Of a stretch of 64,000 nt of DNA, positions 55,526 through 64,000 are shown in pieces. Under the pieces are notes generated by a model, which was not told where the DNA came from, made no database searches, and saw only the letters and a list, made by a program, of their open reading frames with translations. Positions within the stretch are counted from its first letter, which is position 1, and each line of letters opens with the position of its first letter. The DNA is from an uncultured Granulosicoccaceae bacterium (GTDB taxonomy: Bacteria > Pseudomonadota > Gammaproteobacteria > Granulosicoccales > Granulosicoccaceae), in assembly GCA_938035125.1 (NCBI GenBank), contig CALHNS010000035.1, forward strand, positions 1 to 64,000, written 5' to 3'. A program made the position numbers and the translations under genes.

Positions 55526-58500
55526 TTACCCTTCTCTGGCTACTTTACCCAGCCCGCCTACCCAGCTATCAGCTTTTCGTAAGGCCGAACCGATATCAGA
55601 AAATACAAGATACATAACCGGGATGAACAGCAAAGTAACAACCGTTGCAAACAAAATCCCAAACCCTAAAGATACGGCCATAGGAATAAGAAATTGCGCT
55701 TGGGTACTACTTTCAAAAATCAAGGGGACTAAACCAAAGAAGGTGGTTAAGGAGGTAAGAATTACCGCCCTGAATCGGGCAACCCCTGCGTTACGAACCG
55801 CATCGAATAGATGCACACCTTCGGCCCTACGTTTATTAACGTAGTCGACCAAAACCAGGGAATCGTTTACCACCACACCGCATAAGGCCAGCATGCCCAT
55901 ATAACTCATGATGCTTAGATTCATACCCATTACCACATGGCCTAATATGCCTCCGACAATGCCAAATGGAATAACTAACATCACCATAATGGGTTGTACA
56001 TAACTTCGAAACGGAATAGCCAGCAAGGTATAAATGACCAGTAACACAAACATTATTCCAAACTTCAAACTACCAAACGAATCGGCTTGTTCACGAGCCT
56101 CGCCTTCTAAGCTGAATCGTAAATTCGGGAAACTTTCAGAAAGCTCGGCGGCATACTCAGTTAAGCCGGCTTTAATGCCTTCAATGTTAGCCACTTCTTT
56201 ATTAACATCAGCCTGCACGTTAACCGTTCGGCGCCGATCCACACGCTTTATCACGGAAAACCCTCGGCCGCGAGACACATCGGCCACACTGGCCAATCGC
56301 ACGCGTTCACCACTTGGTGTTACCAGTAACATGCGCTCGACGTTCGTTATCGACACCCTGTCCTCAGTTGGGTATCGAACCACCACTTGCACATCGTCTC
56401 GACCGCGTTGAAAACTTTGCACTTCGGTGCCTAAAAAAGCGTTTCTTACTTGGCTTGCCACATTGCTTAACGTTAGACCTAATTGCTCGCCATTGGGGTT
56501 TAACGACAATTGAATTTCCTGCTTCCCACCTTCAAACGTATCACTGACATCGGTGATGCCATCAAAGGTGTACAACTGAGCTTTCATTAAGCCAGCTGCC
56601 TCTCTTAGTTCATCAAAATCAAAACCTGAAATCTGTACATCGATAGGGCTACCACCTCGACCAATTTCTGCACGGTAGGTTAAATTTTTCGCACCGGGTA
56701 TCGATCCTATGCGTTGACGAAGTTCGCGCACTAGCTCTGAGCTTGTAACATCTAACGTGCGCTCTTCAGGTGGCATGATTTCAAACATCACACGGCCACG
56801 ATGACTGCCACGTGATCCGCCACCGGCACTACCCGCCGTAGACAGAACGCTTTCAATCACACTACGGTTTGTTTCCGGATCTATGTATTCACTTTGTAAA
56901 TCAACCACCACTTGAGTCATGCGATCAATGTGACGCTGGGTTACTTCAAACGGCGTACCCTCTGGCATTTCTAGCGAGGCTCGCGCCACCTCACTTTGTA
57001 CTCTAGGAAAGAAGATAAAACGCACATGACCTGCGCTAACCATACTGAAAACTATTAACGCAACACCGATAAAACCTGCCAGCACGGTGTAACGATAACC
57101 TAAGCAAAACGCTAAAGCCGGTCGATACAGTTTATGAATGCACCATTCAAAACCGTCGGCCACTTTGTGCTGCATGCGAGCGAATATATTGGGCCGTTTT
57201 TTAGTATGAAAATCTAAATGGCTGAGATGCGATGGCAAAATAAATTTAGATTCAACAATGGAGAACAACAGCACAGGAATCACTATCAATGAAATTTGAG
57301 CAAATATTTGCCCACGTGCGCCTTCTATCAGTAATAGCGGAATGAATGCCGCTACCGTGGTTAATACGCCAAACGTTACCGGAACCGCCACTTCATTGGT
57401 GCCTTCAATGGCGGCCTGAACCCGATTTGGATTGCGCTTCATGTGGGTGTAAATATTTTCACCGGTCACAATCGCATCATCCACCACAATGCCCAGCACC
57501 AGGATGAACGCAAACAAACTGATAAGGTTTATGGTGACACCCAGAAACGGCATCATGGCAATGCCGCCCAATATGGACACCGGCACCCCCACAAACACCC
57601 ACACAGCCACCCAGAACCGAAGAAATAAGGTGAGTAAGCAAATGATTAGAAATCCGCCGAATAACGCGCTTTCTAACAGCGTGTTTAAACGAGCCTTGAC
57701 CACACGAGATGAATCACGCCAATAACCTAGCGTCACCCCAAAAGGCATCGTCTCTGTCGCTTCTACTAAATACTCTTTAACCGCATTCGACACCTGTATG
57801 GCACTTTGTAAACCGGTGCGAAACACATCGACTTCGACACTACTTTGCCCGTTGAAGGTTTGCTTTAAAGAGGTTTCATCGAACCCATCGGTTATGGAGG
57901 CCACATCGGCTAAGGTAATACGGGTTCCATCAGCACCAGTACGAACCACCACTTTTTCAAAATCTTCAACGCTGTAAGCTTGGCCTGCAGTTCTTAACAA
58001 AACCTCACCACCGGCGGTGCGAATAGCGCCTGTGGAAAGTTCTAACGAACTATCAGAGATAGCGCGCGATACATCGGCAAGCGTAAGCTGATATTGCGAT
58101 AACGTTTTTTCAGAGACTTCAATCGCTAGTTCAAAATCTCTAGCACCCGATACTTGCACAGAAGACACCGAGGGTAAGGATTCAATATCATCTCGCACGC
58201 GATTGGCTATTTGCACCAGTTCAGCCTCAGGCAATGCGCCTGAAATTATCACGCTAATAACCTCTCGACTGCGAGAAGGCACGTACACGCTCGGGGTATC
58301 AGCATCAGCTGGGAAATCCCCTATTTGATCAACCCGTTGTCGCACCTCATCTAATAATTTATCTATGTCGGCATCGGATTGCGTGGACACAAAAATTGAA
58401 CCCAGTCCTTCAACAGCCGTTGAGGTTATTTGTTTAATACCTTGTAAGTCTTGAATGGCTTCTTCGACCTTAACCGTGACACCGTTTTCAACTTCAACAG

Positions 58501-58672
58501 GCGTTGCACCGCGATACGGCACCTGAATGGTGATTCGATCCAGTTCAAAAGACGGGAAAACTTCCAACGGCAGCCGTGATGCCAAAGTCACCGCCCCTGC
58601 CACAACAATGAAAACCATCATAAGGTTTGCAGCAACTGGATTGCGCGTAAACCAACTGACTAATGAGTGCAT
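55526..58672 (-). CDS. AcrB-type RND efflux pump
   Basis: 1048 residues, full length. The first helix and the typical AcrB-like start (NPVAANLMMVFIVVAG, then LPLEVFPSFELDRI) are present. Helix 4 has the proton-relay pair in LGIVVDDAIVTGENIY. Porter-domain phrases include QVSGARDFELAIEV and FEGGKQEIQLSLNPNG. It is the inner-membrane, proton-driven component of a tripartite exporter. The membrane-fusion protein gene is directly upstream (27-base gap). No outer-membrane channel gene is nearby, so a TolC-like partner must be encoded elsewhere. The substrate is unknown. Confidence 0.93.
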   Translation of the reverse strand: MHSLVSWFTRNPVAANLMMVFIVVAGAVTLASRLPLEVFPSFELDRITIQVPYRGATPVEVENGVTVKVEEAIQDLQGIKQITSTAVEGLGSIFVSTQSDADIDKLLDEVRQRVDQIGDFPADADTPSVYVPSRSREVISVIISGALPEAELVQIANRVRDDIESLPSVSSVQVSGARDFELAIEVSEKTLSQYQLTLADVSRAISDSSLELSTGAIRTAGGEVLLRTAGQAYSVEDFEKVVVRTGADGTRITLADVASITDGFDETSLKQTFNGQSSVEVDVFRTGLQSAIQVSNAVKEYLVEATETMPFGVTLGYWRDSSRVVKARLNTLLESALFGGFLIICLLTLFLRFWVAVWVFVGVPVSILGGIAMMPFLGVTINLISLFAFILVLGIVVDDAIVTGENIYTHMKRNPNRVQAAIEGTNEVAVPVTFGVLTTVAAFIPLLLIEGARGQIFAQISLIVIPVLLFSIVESKFILPSHLSHLDFHTKKRPNIFARMQHKVADGFEWCIHKLYRPALAFCLGYRYTVLAGFIGVALIVFSMVSAGHVRFIFFPRVQSEVARASLEMPEGTPFEVTQRHIDRMTQVVVDLQSEYIDPETNRSVIESVLSTAGSAGGGSRGSHRGRVMFEIMPPEERTLDVTSSELVRELRQRIGSIPGAKNLTYRAEIGRGGSPIDVQISGFDFDELREAAGLMKAQLYTFDGITDVSDTFEGGKQEIQLSLNPNGEQLGLTLSNVASQVRNAFLGTEVQSFQRGRDDVQVVVRYPTEDRVSITNVERMLLVTPSGERVRLASVADVSRGRGFSVIKRVDRRRTVNVQADVNKEVANIEGIKAGLTEYAAELSESFPNLRFSLEGEAREQADSFGSLKFGIMFVLLVIYTLLAIPFRSYVQPIMVMLVIPFGIVGGILGHVVMGMNLSIMSYMGMLALCGVVVNDSLVLVDYVNKRRAEGVHLFDAVRNAGVARFRAVILTSLTTFFGLVPLIFESSTQAQFLIPMAVSLGFGILFATVVTLLFIPVMYLVFSDIGSALRKADSWVGGLGKVAREG

Positions 58673-58699
58673 GTTCGGTATCCGAGTTTGAAGTGCTGC

Positions 58700-59980
58700 T
58701 TAGGTACGGTCTTGTTTGGGTTGCTTACCACCTTCACCACGCCGCTCTCCATCTTGTTTACCATTTGGGCCTTGGCCAGTATTTTCACCGCGTTGGCCTT
58801 TGCCTTGCCCTTGCCCATTACCTTGCCCACGTTTTGCAGGTGGTGGGGCAACGCCATCAATAATCGCGCGCACCGGCGTATCGTTTACAACCGTACCCAA
58901 TGGTGTGGTAACTAAAACAGCACCAGGCTCTAAGCCCCCGGTTACCGCCACAACGCTTGAGTCGCCCCAAGCTACATCCACTGGTTGACGAACAATTTTT
59001 GATTCTTCAGTCACTAACACCACTTCGTTTTCAGCACGCAATGCCGCTCTGGGGATAACAAACACATCATTTAACGTAGTTGCAGCGATTCGCGCATTAA
59101 CGTATTGACCCACTCGCAATGGGCTGGTTGATACCGTTTCAGGGTTATTGATGCGGGCGATGACATTCAATTGCTGACTGCCAGCATCAAACCCTTCGAT
59201 GCGTTCTATTCGCCCATCCCACTCATGCTCGGTAATACCGATCGTGGCGCGTAGTGTTACCTCGGTTTTATCTGCGCTATCGATATTTAACCAACTGACT
59301 TGCCGACTGGACAACGGCAAACGAACATCCACAGCCGCTAATGAATAGATGCGGCCAATCGCTGTACCTCGGTTAACGAACTGGCCTTGATCCACGTTTG
59401 CCTCCAACACAATTCCATCATAAGGGGCAACCATAACCGCTCGATCCAAATCCAATTGCGCTCGTTCCACTTGTGCCGATGCTGATCGCACATTCGCTCG
59501 AGCCGCAGCCACTTGAGGTTTTCGTAAAGTCAGAGCGGAGGCTTGTTGATTGCCTCGTAGAGATTCCCACTCGCGTTTGGACACCTCGGCTTGGGCTTGC
59601 TCTTGCTGTAAAGCTGCTTGAGCTTGGGCTAAATTTGCATTCGCCTGAGTGAGTGCGATCTCAAAATCACGCTTATCGAGCTCTACCAGAATATCGCCTT
59701 CGGCAAATCGGCCACCTGGGACAAGATTTTTCGACACAGTAACCACAGAACCTGCAACCTCAGGGACAAGCGTTGTGGCCTGAGCAGGTTCCACCGTGCC
59801 TTGGCTATCTAGAGAGATGGGAAAACTGCTTAGTTTAAGCGTTTCAGCTTCCACGGACTGAATGGAGGGCGGCGCCCCGCGGCGGCGAGCCTCAGGCTCA
59901 GTTTCCACCATCTTTTTAGAGACAAATATGCAGCCAATGAGAACCAGCACCGGCAAAATGATTTTGAGCAATAAATTCAT
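58700..59980 (-). CDS. RND periplasmic adaptor (membrane-fusion protein)
   Basis: 426 residues. The N-terminal hydrophobic segment ends LIGC (Cys17), either a lipid anchor or an uncleaved helix. The lipoyl and hairpin domains follow (EVAGSVVTVSKNLVPGGRF, then an Ala/Gln-rich coiled coil around residue 115-165). A beta-barrel and a membrane-proximal domain follow (VFVIPRAALRAENEVVLVTE). The last 50 residues are a Gly/Gln/Lys-rich basic tail not typical of the family. It starts the operon adaptor-pump-MMPL. It links the pump to an outer-membrane channel. Confidence 0.9.
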   Translation of the reverse strand: MNLLLKIILPVLVLIGCIFVSKKMVETEPEARRRGAPPSIQSVEAETLKLSSFPISLDSQGTVEPAQATTLVPEVAGSVVTVSKNLVPGGRFAEGDILVELDKRDFEIALTQANANLAQAQAALQQEQAQAEVSKREWESLRGNQQASALTLRKPQVAAARANVRSASAQVERAQLDLDRAVMVAPYDGIVLEANVDQGQFVNRGTAIGRIYSLAAVDVRLPLSSRQVSWLNIDSADKTEVTLRATIGITEHEWDGRIERIEGFDAGSQQLNVIARINNPETVSTSPLRVGQYVNARIAATTLNDVFVIPRAALRAENEVVLVTEESKIVRQPVDVAWGDSSVVAVTGGLEPGAVLVTTPLGTVVNDTPVRAIIDGVAPPPAKRGQGNGQGQGKGQRGENTGQGPNGKQDGERRGEGGKQPKQDRT

Positions 59981-60172
59981 AAAAAGTGGGCAAATTCCAC
60001 GGATGCTTGTAATAAGTGAGAGTACGCAAACAAACCAACATCAGACCACTGCAATACTCCGGCCTTTATACCTTATTTGAGAACCTTAAGAGGTCATTAA
60101 CGCACGCGAGGTTCCCGCAAACACCGACGCGTTCGATACAATAGTAGGTTACGCCAAATCCAGCCGGATTCT

Positions 60173-62401
60173 ATGCAATTACCACCTATCCAACGCACTC
60201 GTCTTTTGTATGAGTACCCTGCTTACTGGGCGGAGTGTTTTGGCCGAGCCCCAATGCTGCCCACCTCCCAACAAGAGATGGAAGAGCTAGGCTGGGACAG
60301 CTGCGACATCATCATCGTAACCGGCGATGCCTACGTTGATCATCCTAGCTTTGGCATGGCCATTTGCGGACGCTTATTAGAAGCGCACGGCTTCCGAGTG
60401 GGCATTATCGCTCAGCCCAATTGGCAATCGGCTGAACCGTTTGCAGCCCTAGGAAAACCCAATCTTTTCTTCGGCGTCACCGCCGGCAACATGGATTCCA
60501 TGATTAACCGCTACACAGCGGATAGAAAAATTCGTAACGACGATGCTTATTCACCCGATGACGTCGGCGGTAAACGTCCAGATCGCGCATCCGTGGTGTA
60601 CTCCCAGCGATGCCGAGAAGCGTTTTCTGATGTACCTGTCGTTATTGGTGGTATCGAAGCCAGCTTGCGCCGAATTGCCCATTACGATTACTGGCAAGAC
60701 GAGGTTCGTCGATCTATCTTGGCCGATGCCCATGCCGATTTACTGGTATACGGCAACGGTGAACGCGCCATCGTTGATATCGCCCACCGATTAGCGGCAG
60801 GGCATTCTATAAATTCACTCACCGATTTACGTGGCACCGCCTACTTCGTTGATGAACTGCCTGCAAATTGGACCGTTATCGATTCCAGTAAAGTGGATAA
60901 ACCGGGCCGCATAGAAAAGCAAACGAACCCTTACGAATACGTTGAAGAGAACGCAGACGCCGATTGCAACAGTAGTAAAGCGTCCGGTAACTCAGAAAAT
61001 AAAAACGAGCAAAGCGGCGCATCAGTTGTGCAATTTGTTAGTACAGAAGAACGGCGGCAACTGAACGCCGATGTTCGCGCCTCAACCGTGCTTCGTTTGC
61101 CATCGTTTGAGATGGTTAAAAACGATCCTGTGTTGTACGCACACGCTAACCGGGTTCTTCACTTAGAAACAAATCCTGGTAACGCAAGAGCCTTGGTGCA
61201 AAATCAAGGTGGGCGAAAATTATGGATTAATCCGCCTCCTGTGCCGTTATCAACCGAAGAGATGGACTACGTTTTCGATCAACCGTTCGCTCGTATCCCT
61301 CACCCTTCTTATAACGGTGCGCGTATACCTGCTTACGAAATGATTCGCTTTTCAGTAAACATCATGCGCGGCTGTTTCGGCGGTTGCACGTTTTGTTCTA
61401 TCACAGAACACGAAGGACGAAAAATCCAAAATCGATCGGAAGATTCGATCATTCGCGAAATTGAAACCATGCGCGATAAAGTGCCTGGGTTCACTGGCGT
61501 GGTATCTGACTTAGGCGGGCCAACAGCGAATATGTATCGCCTTGCGTGTAAGTCAAAAGAAATTGAATCCAATTGCCGCCTACCTTCCTGTGTATACCCT
61601 GGTATTTGCAGTAACTTAAATACCGACCATTCGCCGTTAATTAGTTTGTACAAACGAGCGCGTGAATTGCCTGGTGTTAAAAAGGTGCTTATCGCCTCAG
61701 GGCTAAGATACGACTTAGCGGTGGAATCACCTGAATACGTAGAAGAATTGGTAACACACCATGTTGGGGGTTATTTAAAAATTGCCCCAGAGCATACTGA
61801 ATCTGCAGCACTAGATAAAATGATGAAGCCTGGCATCGGTGCTTACGATGAATTCAAACGGTTGTTTGAAAAATTTTCCAAAAAGGCAGGCAAACAACAG
61901 TACTTGATACCTTATTTTATTGCCGCCCACCCAGGCACTCGCGATGAAGACATGATGAATCTTGCGCTGTGGTTAAAGCGAAATGATTTTCGCGCCGATC
62001 AAGTGCAAAATTTTTACCCATCCCCAATGGCCACGGCCACGACCATGTACTACACCGGTAAGAATCCATTAAAGCGCATTCGCTCTAAAGATGACGAGGA
62101 AGTGTTTGTAGCAAAATCGGCCCAGCAAAGGCGGTTACATAAAGCATTTCTTCGCTACCACGATCCAAACAACTGGCCCATGCTGCGTGAGGCATTAAAG
62201 CGAATGGGACGTGCCGACCTTATCGGTAACGGTGAGCAGCAGCTCATTCCAAAATATCAGCCGCGAACCGACGGCAGTTATCAGTCGGCACGAAGAAAAA
62301 ACAGTACCTCCGCGGGTGCACAACGCACTCCACGTGGCAAGCGCCCCACCAAGCCTTTGCTAACACAGCACACCGGGCTTCCGCCGCGAAAACATAAGTA
62401 A
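60173..62401 (+). CDS. ygiQ: YgiQ family radical SAM protein
   Basis: 742 residues, the usual length. An N-terminal segment typical of the family ([21 protein letters not shown], then [20 protein letters not shown]) precedes a B12-binding-like region. The radical SAM cluster motif is CFGGCTFC at about residues 400-407. The C-terminal region ends with a basic tail. YgiQ enzymes carry [4Fe-4S] clusters and cleave SAM; their reaction is not established. A TACAAT at 60137-60142 is a possible -10 box. The stop codon lies within a 12-base tandem repeat. It is divergent from the RND operon. Confidence 0.92.
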   Translation: MQLPPIQRTRLLYEYPAYWAECFGRAPMLPTSQQEMEELGWDSCDIIIVTGDAYVDHPSFGMAICGRLLEAHGFRVGIIAQPNWQSAEPFAALGKPNLFFGVTAGNMDSMINRYTADRKIRNDDAYSPDDVGGKRPDRASVVYSQRCREAFSDVPVVIGGIEASLRRIAHYDYWQDEVRRSILADAHADLLVYGNGERAIVDIAHRLAAGHSINSLTDLRGTAYFVDELPANWTVIDSSKVDKPGRIEKQTNPYEYVEENADADCNSSKASGNSENKNEQSGASVVQFVSTEERRQLNADVRASTVLRLPSFEMVKNDPVLYAHANRVLHLETNPGNARALVQNQGGRKLWINPPPVPLSTEEMDYVFDQPFARIPHPSYNGARIPAYEMIRFSVNIMRGCFGGCTFCSITEHEGRKIQNRSEDSIIREIETMRDKVPGFTGVVSDLGGPTANMYRLACKSKEIESNCRLPSCVYPGICSNLNTDHSPLISLYKRARELPGVKKVLIASGLRYDLAVESPEYVEELVTHHVGGYLKIAPEHTESAALDKMMKPGIGAYDEFKRLFEKFSKKAGKQQYLIPYFIAAHPGTRDEDMMNLALWLKRNDFRADQVQNFYPSPMATATTMYYTGKNPLKRIRSKDDEEVFVAKSAQQRRLHKAFLRYHDPNNWPMLREALKRMGRADLIGNGEQQLIPKYQPRTDGSYQSARRKNSTSAGAQRTPRGKRPTKPLLTQHTGLPPRKHK

Positions 62402-62423
62402 GCAGATAAGTAAGCAGATAAGT
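62394..62423. repeat. Tandem 12-base repeat over the ygiQ stop codon
   Basis: The unit ATAAGTAAGCAG is repeated two and a half times, starting seven bases before the end of ygiQ, so the stop TAA falls in the first unit. The repeat contains stop codons in several frames and fills most of the gap to livG. Confidence 0.75.
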
Positions 62424-62437
62424 CAAAGCGTAAAAAC

Positions 62438-63226
62438 ATGATAAAAGTTGACCAACTGGTCAAGCACTTCGGCGGCGTGAAGGCTGTTAACGGAGTTAGC
62501 TTAACCATTGAAGAAGGCACTATCACCGGATTAATCGGTCCGAACGGCGCTGGAAAAACCACGCTATTCAACTGCATCGCGGGTGCCTTTCCTCCCACAG
62601 CTGGCAACATTTATTTAGACGGTGAAGACATCACCGGGTTAAAGCCGCATGAATTATTTTCTCGCGGCCTACTGCGCACCTTTCAAATCGCTCACGAATT
62701 TAGCACCTTAACCGTGCGCGATAACTTAATGATGGTACCGGGCGAGCAGCCCGGTGAATCACTTTGGAACGCGTGTTTATTTCCAAAGCGTGCCAACATG
62801 CGTGAAAAAGAAATCAATGAGCGCGTTGATGACATCGTTGATTTTCTAAACATCAAACACGTTGAACATGAACTGGCGGGTAACTTATCCGGTGGGCAGA
62901 AAAAATTATTAGAACTTGGCCGAACCATGATGGTGGATGCCAAAATTGTGTTTCTTGATGAAGTAGGTGCCGGGGTGAATCGAACGCTGTTAAACACGAT
63001 TGGTGATGCCATTCAACGCCTTAATAAAGAACGCGGCTACACCTTTTGCATGATTGAACACGACATGGCATTCATTAGCAGGTTGTGCGATCCAGTGATT
63101 GTAATGGCTGAAGGTGAAGTGCTGGCTACAGGAACCGCTGCCGAGGTGCAACAGGATGAAGGCGTTATCGAAGCCTACTTAGGCGGCGGGCGCAAAGTGG
63201 CTCGAAAAACAGGAGCACCCTCATGA
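62438..63226 (+). CDS. livG: Branched-chain amino-acid-type ABC transporter ATPase, LivG
   Basis: 262 residues. ATP-binding subunit with Walker A GPNGAGKTT (34-42), signature NLSGGQKK and Walker B IVFLDEVGAGV. The C-terminal LivG extension (MAEGEVLATGTAAEVQ, then VIEAYLGGG) is present. It powers uptake of an amino-acid-like solute together with LivF and the permeases. The livF start overlaps its end by 4 bases. It begins an operon that continues off the right edge. Confidence 0.92.
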   Translation: MIKVDQLVKHFGGVKAVNGVSLTIEEGTITGLIGPNGAGKTTLFNCIAGAFPPTAGNIYLDGEDITGLKPHELFSRGLLRTFQIAHEFSTLTVRDNLMMVPGEQPGESLWNACLFPKRANMREKEINERVDDIVDFLNIKHVEHELAGNLSGGQKKLLELGRTMMVDAKIVFLDEVGAGVNRTLLNTIGDAIQRLNKERGYTFCMIEHDMAFISRLCDPVIVMAEGEVLATGTAAEVQQDEGVIEAYLGGGRKVARKTGAPS

Positions 63227-63927
63227 GTTTATTAGTGGGGGAATCGATGGTGGGTGGTTATGGCAAAACCACCATACTGCACAACTGCACCATCCAGGTC
63301 GATCGCGGCGAAATTGCCGTTATCGTTGGCCCAAACGGCGCTGGAAAATCCACGGCGATGAAAGCTCTGTTTGGTATGCTCGATTTATCTGAAGGTGCTG
63401 TCACATTAGATGGTGAAAACATCACAAGCCTAAGCCCGCAAGAACGGGTAACGAAAGGTATGGGGTTCGTGCCGCAAACCAACAACGTGTTCGTCAGCAT
63501 GAGCGTAGAAGAGAATTTACAAATGGGCGCTTTCACTCGCGACGATGATTTTCAAGACACCATCGATCAAGTTTATGAGCTGTTTCCAATCTTAGGTGAA
63601 AAGCGCAAGCAAGCCGCCGGTGAACTCTCTGGCGGGCAACGCCAACAAGTGGCGGTTGGGCGTGCCCTTATGACCAAACCCACAGTGCTCATGCTTGATG
63701 AACCCACCGCCGGTGTGTCTCCCATTGTTATGGATGAATTGTTCGATCGAATTATGGAAGTTCGTAATACTGGCATTGCGGTGTTAATGGTGGAACAAAA
63801 TGCACGCCAAGCGTTAGAAATTGCTGATACGGGTTATGTTCTGGTTACCGGTGAGAATAAATACACCGACACAGGGGCAGCCCTTCTTGCTGATGCCGAA
63901 GTTCGCAAAACGTTTTTAGGGGGCTAA
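63223..63927 (+). CDS. livF: Branched-chain amino-acid-type ABC transporter ATPase, LivF
   Basis: 234 residues, typical for LivF. Walker A GPNGAGKST, the LivF hallmark GMGFVPQTNNVF, signature LSGGQRQQVAVGRALM and Walker B VLMLDEPTAGVSP. It pairs with LivG to hydrolyse ATP for the importer. The ATG overlaps the livG stop, with AGGAG seven bases upstream. The permease gene follows after 4 bases. Confidence 0.93.
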   Translation: MSLLVGESMVGGYGKTTILHNCTIQVDRGEIAVIVGPNGAGKSTAMKALFGMLDLSEGAVTLDGENITSLSPQERVTKGMGFVPQTNNVFVSMSVEENLQMGAFTRDDDFQDTIDQVYELFPILGEKRKQAAGELSGGQRQQVAVGRALMTKPTVLMLDEPTAGVSPIVMDELFDRIMEVRNTGIAVLMVEQNARQALEIADTGYVLVTGENKYTDTGAALLADAEVRKTFLGG

Positions 63928-63931
63928 GGCG

Positions 63932-64000
63932 ATGTCAACAGATACGATGAACGCGTTGGTACTAATAGCCAACTTTATATTGGTACCGGGCATTACCTAC
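63932..64000 (+). CDS. livH: Start of LivH-like permease, cut by window edge
   Basis: The ATG at 63932 opens a frame of 23 codons to the window end; the peptide starts MSTDTMNALVLIANFILVPG and looks like the first helix of a LivH-type permease. A run of G residues (about 63919-63923) can serve as ribosome site. The assignment rests mainly on gene order after livF. Confidence 0.6.
   Translation, partial: MSTDTMNALVLIANFILVPGITY

Noticed and set aside
58660-58915. Several open frames on both strands over the adaptor 3' end
   Set aside because: They arise from the low-complexity coding sequence for the Gly/Gln/Lys-rich tail and overlap it in other frames.

Overview
The window reads as the chromosome of a free-living marine gammaproteobacterium. 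Pointers are moderate G+C, many lipoproteins with calcium-binding-type Asp-rich repeats, several amine-demethylation genes, a CcdA/thioredoxin pair, YceI proteins, an AcrB-type RND pump, YgiQ, and ABC uptake of peptides and branched-chain-type solutes. The genus cannot be fixed from sequence reading alone. No rRNA, tRNA, insertion sequence, prophage or CRISPR array was recognised.

Layout. (1) 1-1073: 5' part of an FG-GAP lipoprotein gene that runs off the left edge. (2) 1404-7225: a complete peptide/nickel-type ABC importer with two permeases, a fused double ATPase and a binding lipoprotein. (3) 7299-8093: an unknown protein with a degenerate zincin-like motif. (4) 8205-21589: a leftward four-gene operon of about 13.4 kb for very large repetitive exported proteins. 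In order of transcription it encodes a lectin-like/DUF11 protein, a six-repeat prealbumin-like/DUF11 protein, a 1849-residue DUF11/cadherin-like/SdrD-B-like protein with an OmpA-type C-terminus, and a 1197-residue outer-membrane barrel. The OmpA-type domain looks divided between the last two genes, which overlap by 4 bases. This is the most unusual thing in the window. (5) 22042-30631: a divergent catabolic locus around an RpiR regulator. On one side are a Rieske oxygenase and a carboxymuconolactone-decarboxylase-like protein; on the other a dimethylglycine-dehydrogenase-like flavoprotein, an MDR dehydrogenase, an enolase-superfamily enzyme resembling hydroxyproline-betaine epimerase, and a class III aminotransferase. 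Degradation of a quaternary amine is the best guess.

(6) 30664-35337: glycerophosphodiester phosphodiesterase, CcdA plus a Tat-exported thioredoxin, a YceI protein with a readable promoter and terminator, and a cytochrome b561-YceI fusion. (7) 35391-41870: single-chain pyruvate carboxylase, a 2-oxoglutarate/Fe(II) oxygenase, a DUF6151 protein, a MarR regulator and an EamA exporter. (8) 41910-45011: a lipoprotein and a LivK-type binding protein ending at a strong terminator. (9) 45125-51418: the heterotetrameric sarcosine oxidase operon soxBDAG followed by an SRPBCC-GyrI protein. (10) 51736-59980: a small unknown gene and an operon of membrane-fusion protein, RND pump, MMPL-type exporter and lipoprotein. 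(11) 60173-64000: ygiQ, then livG, livF and the first codons of a livH-like permease.

How they fit together: regions 5 and 9 can both remove methyl groups from N-methylated amino acids, and the importers in regions 2, 8 and 11 could supply peptides and amino-acid-like solutes. The outer-membrane barrel, the giant repeat proteins and the lipoproteins make the window rich in cell-envelope functions. Short tandem repeats lie at or next to stop codons in three places.
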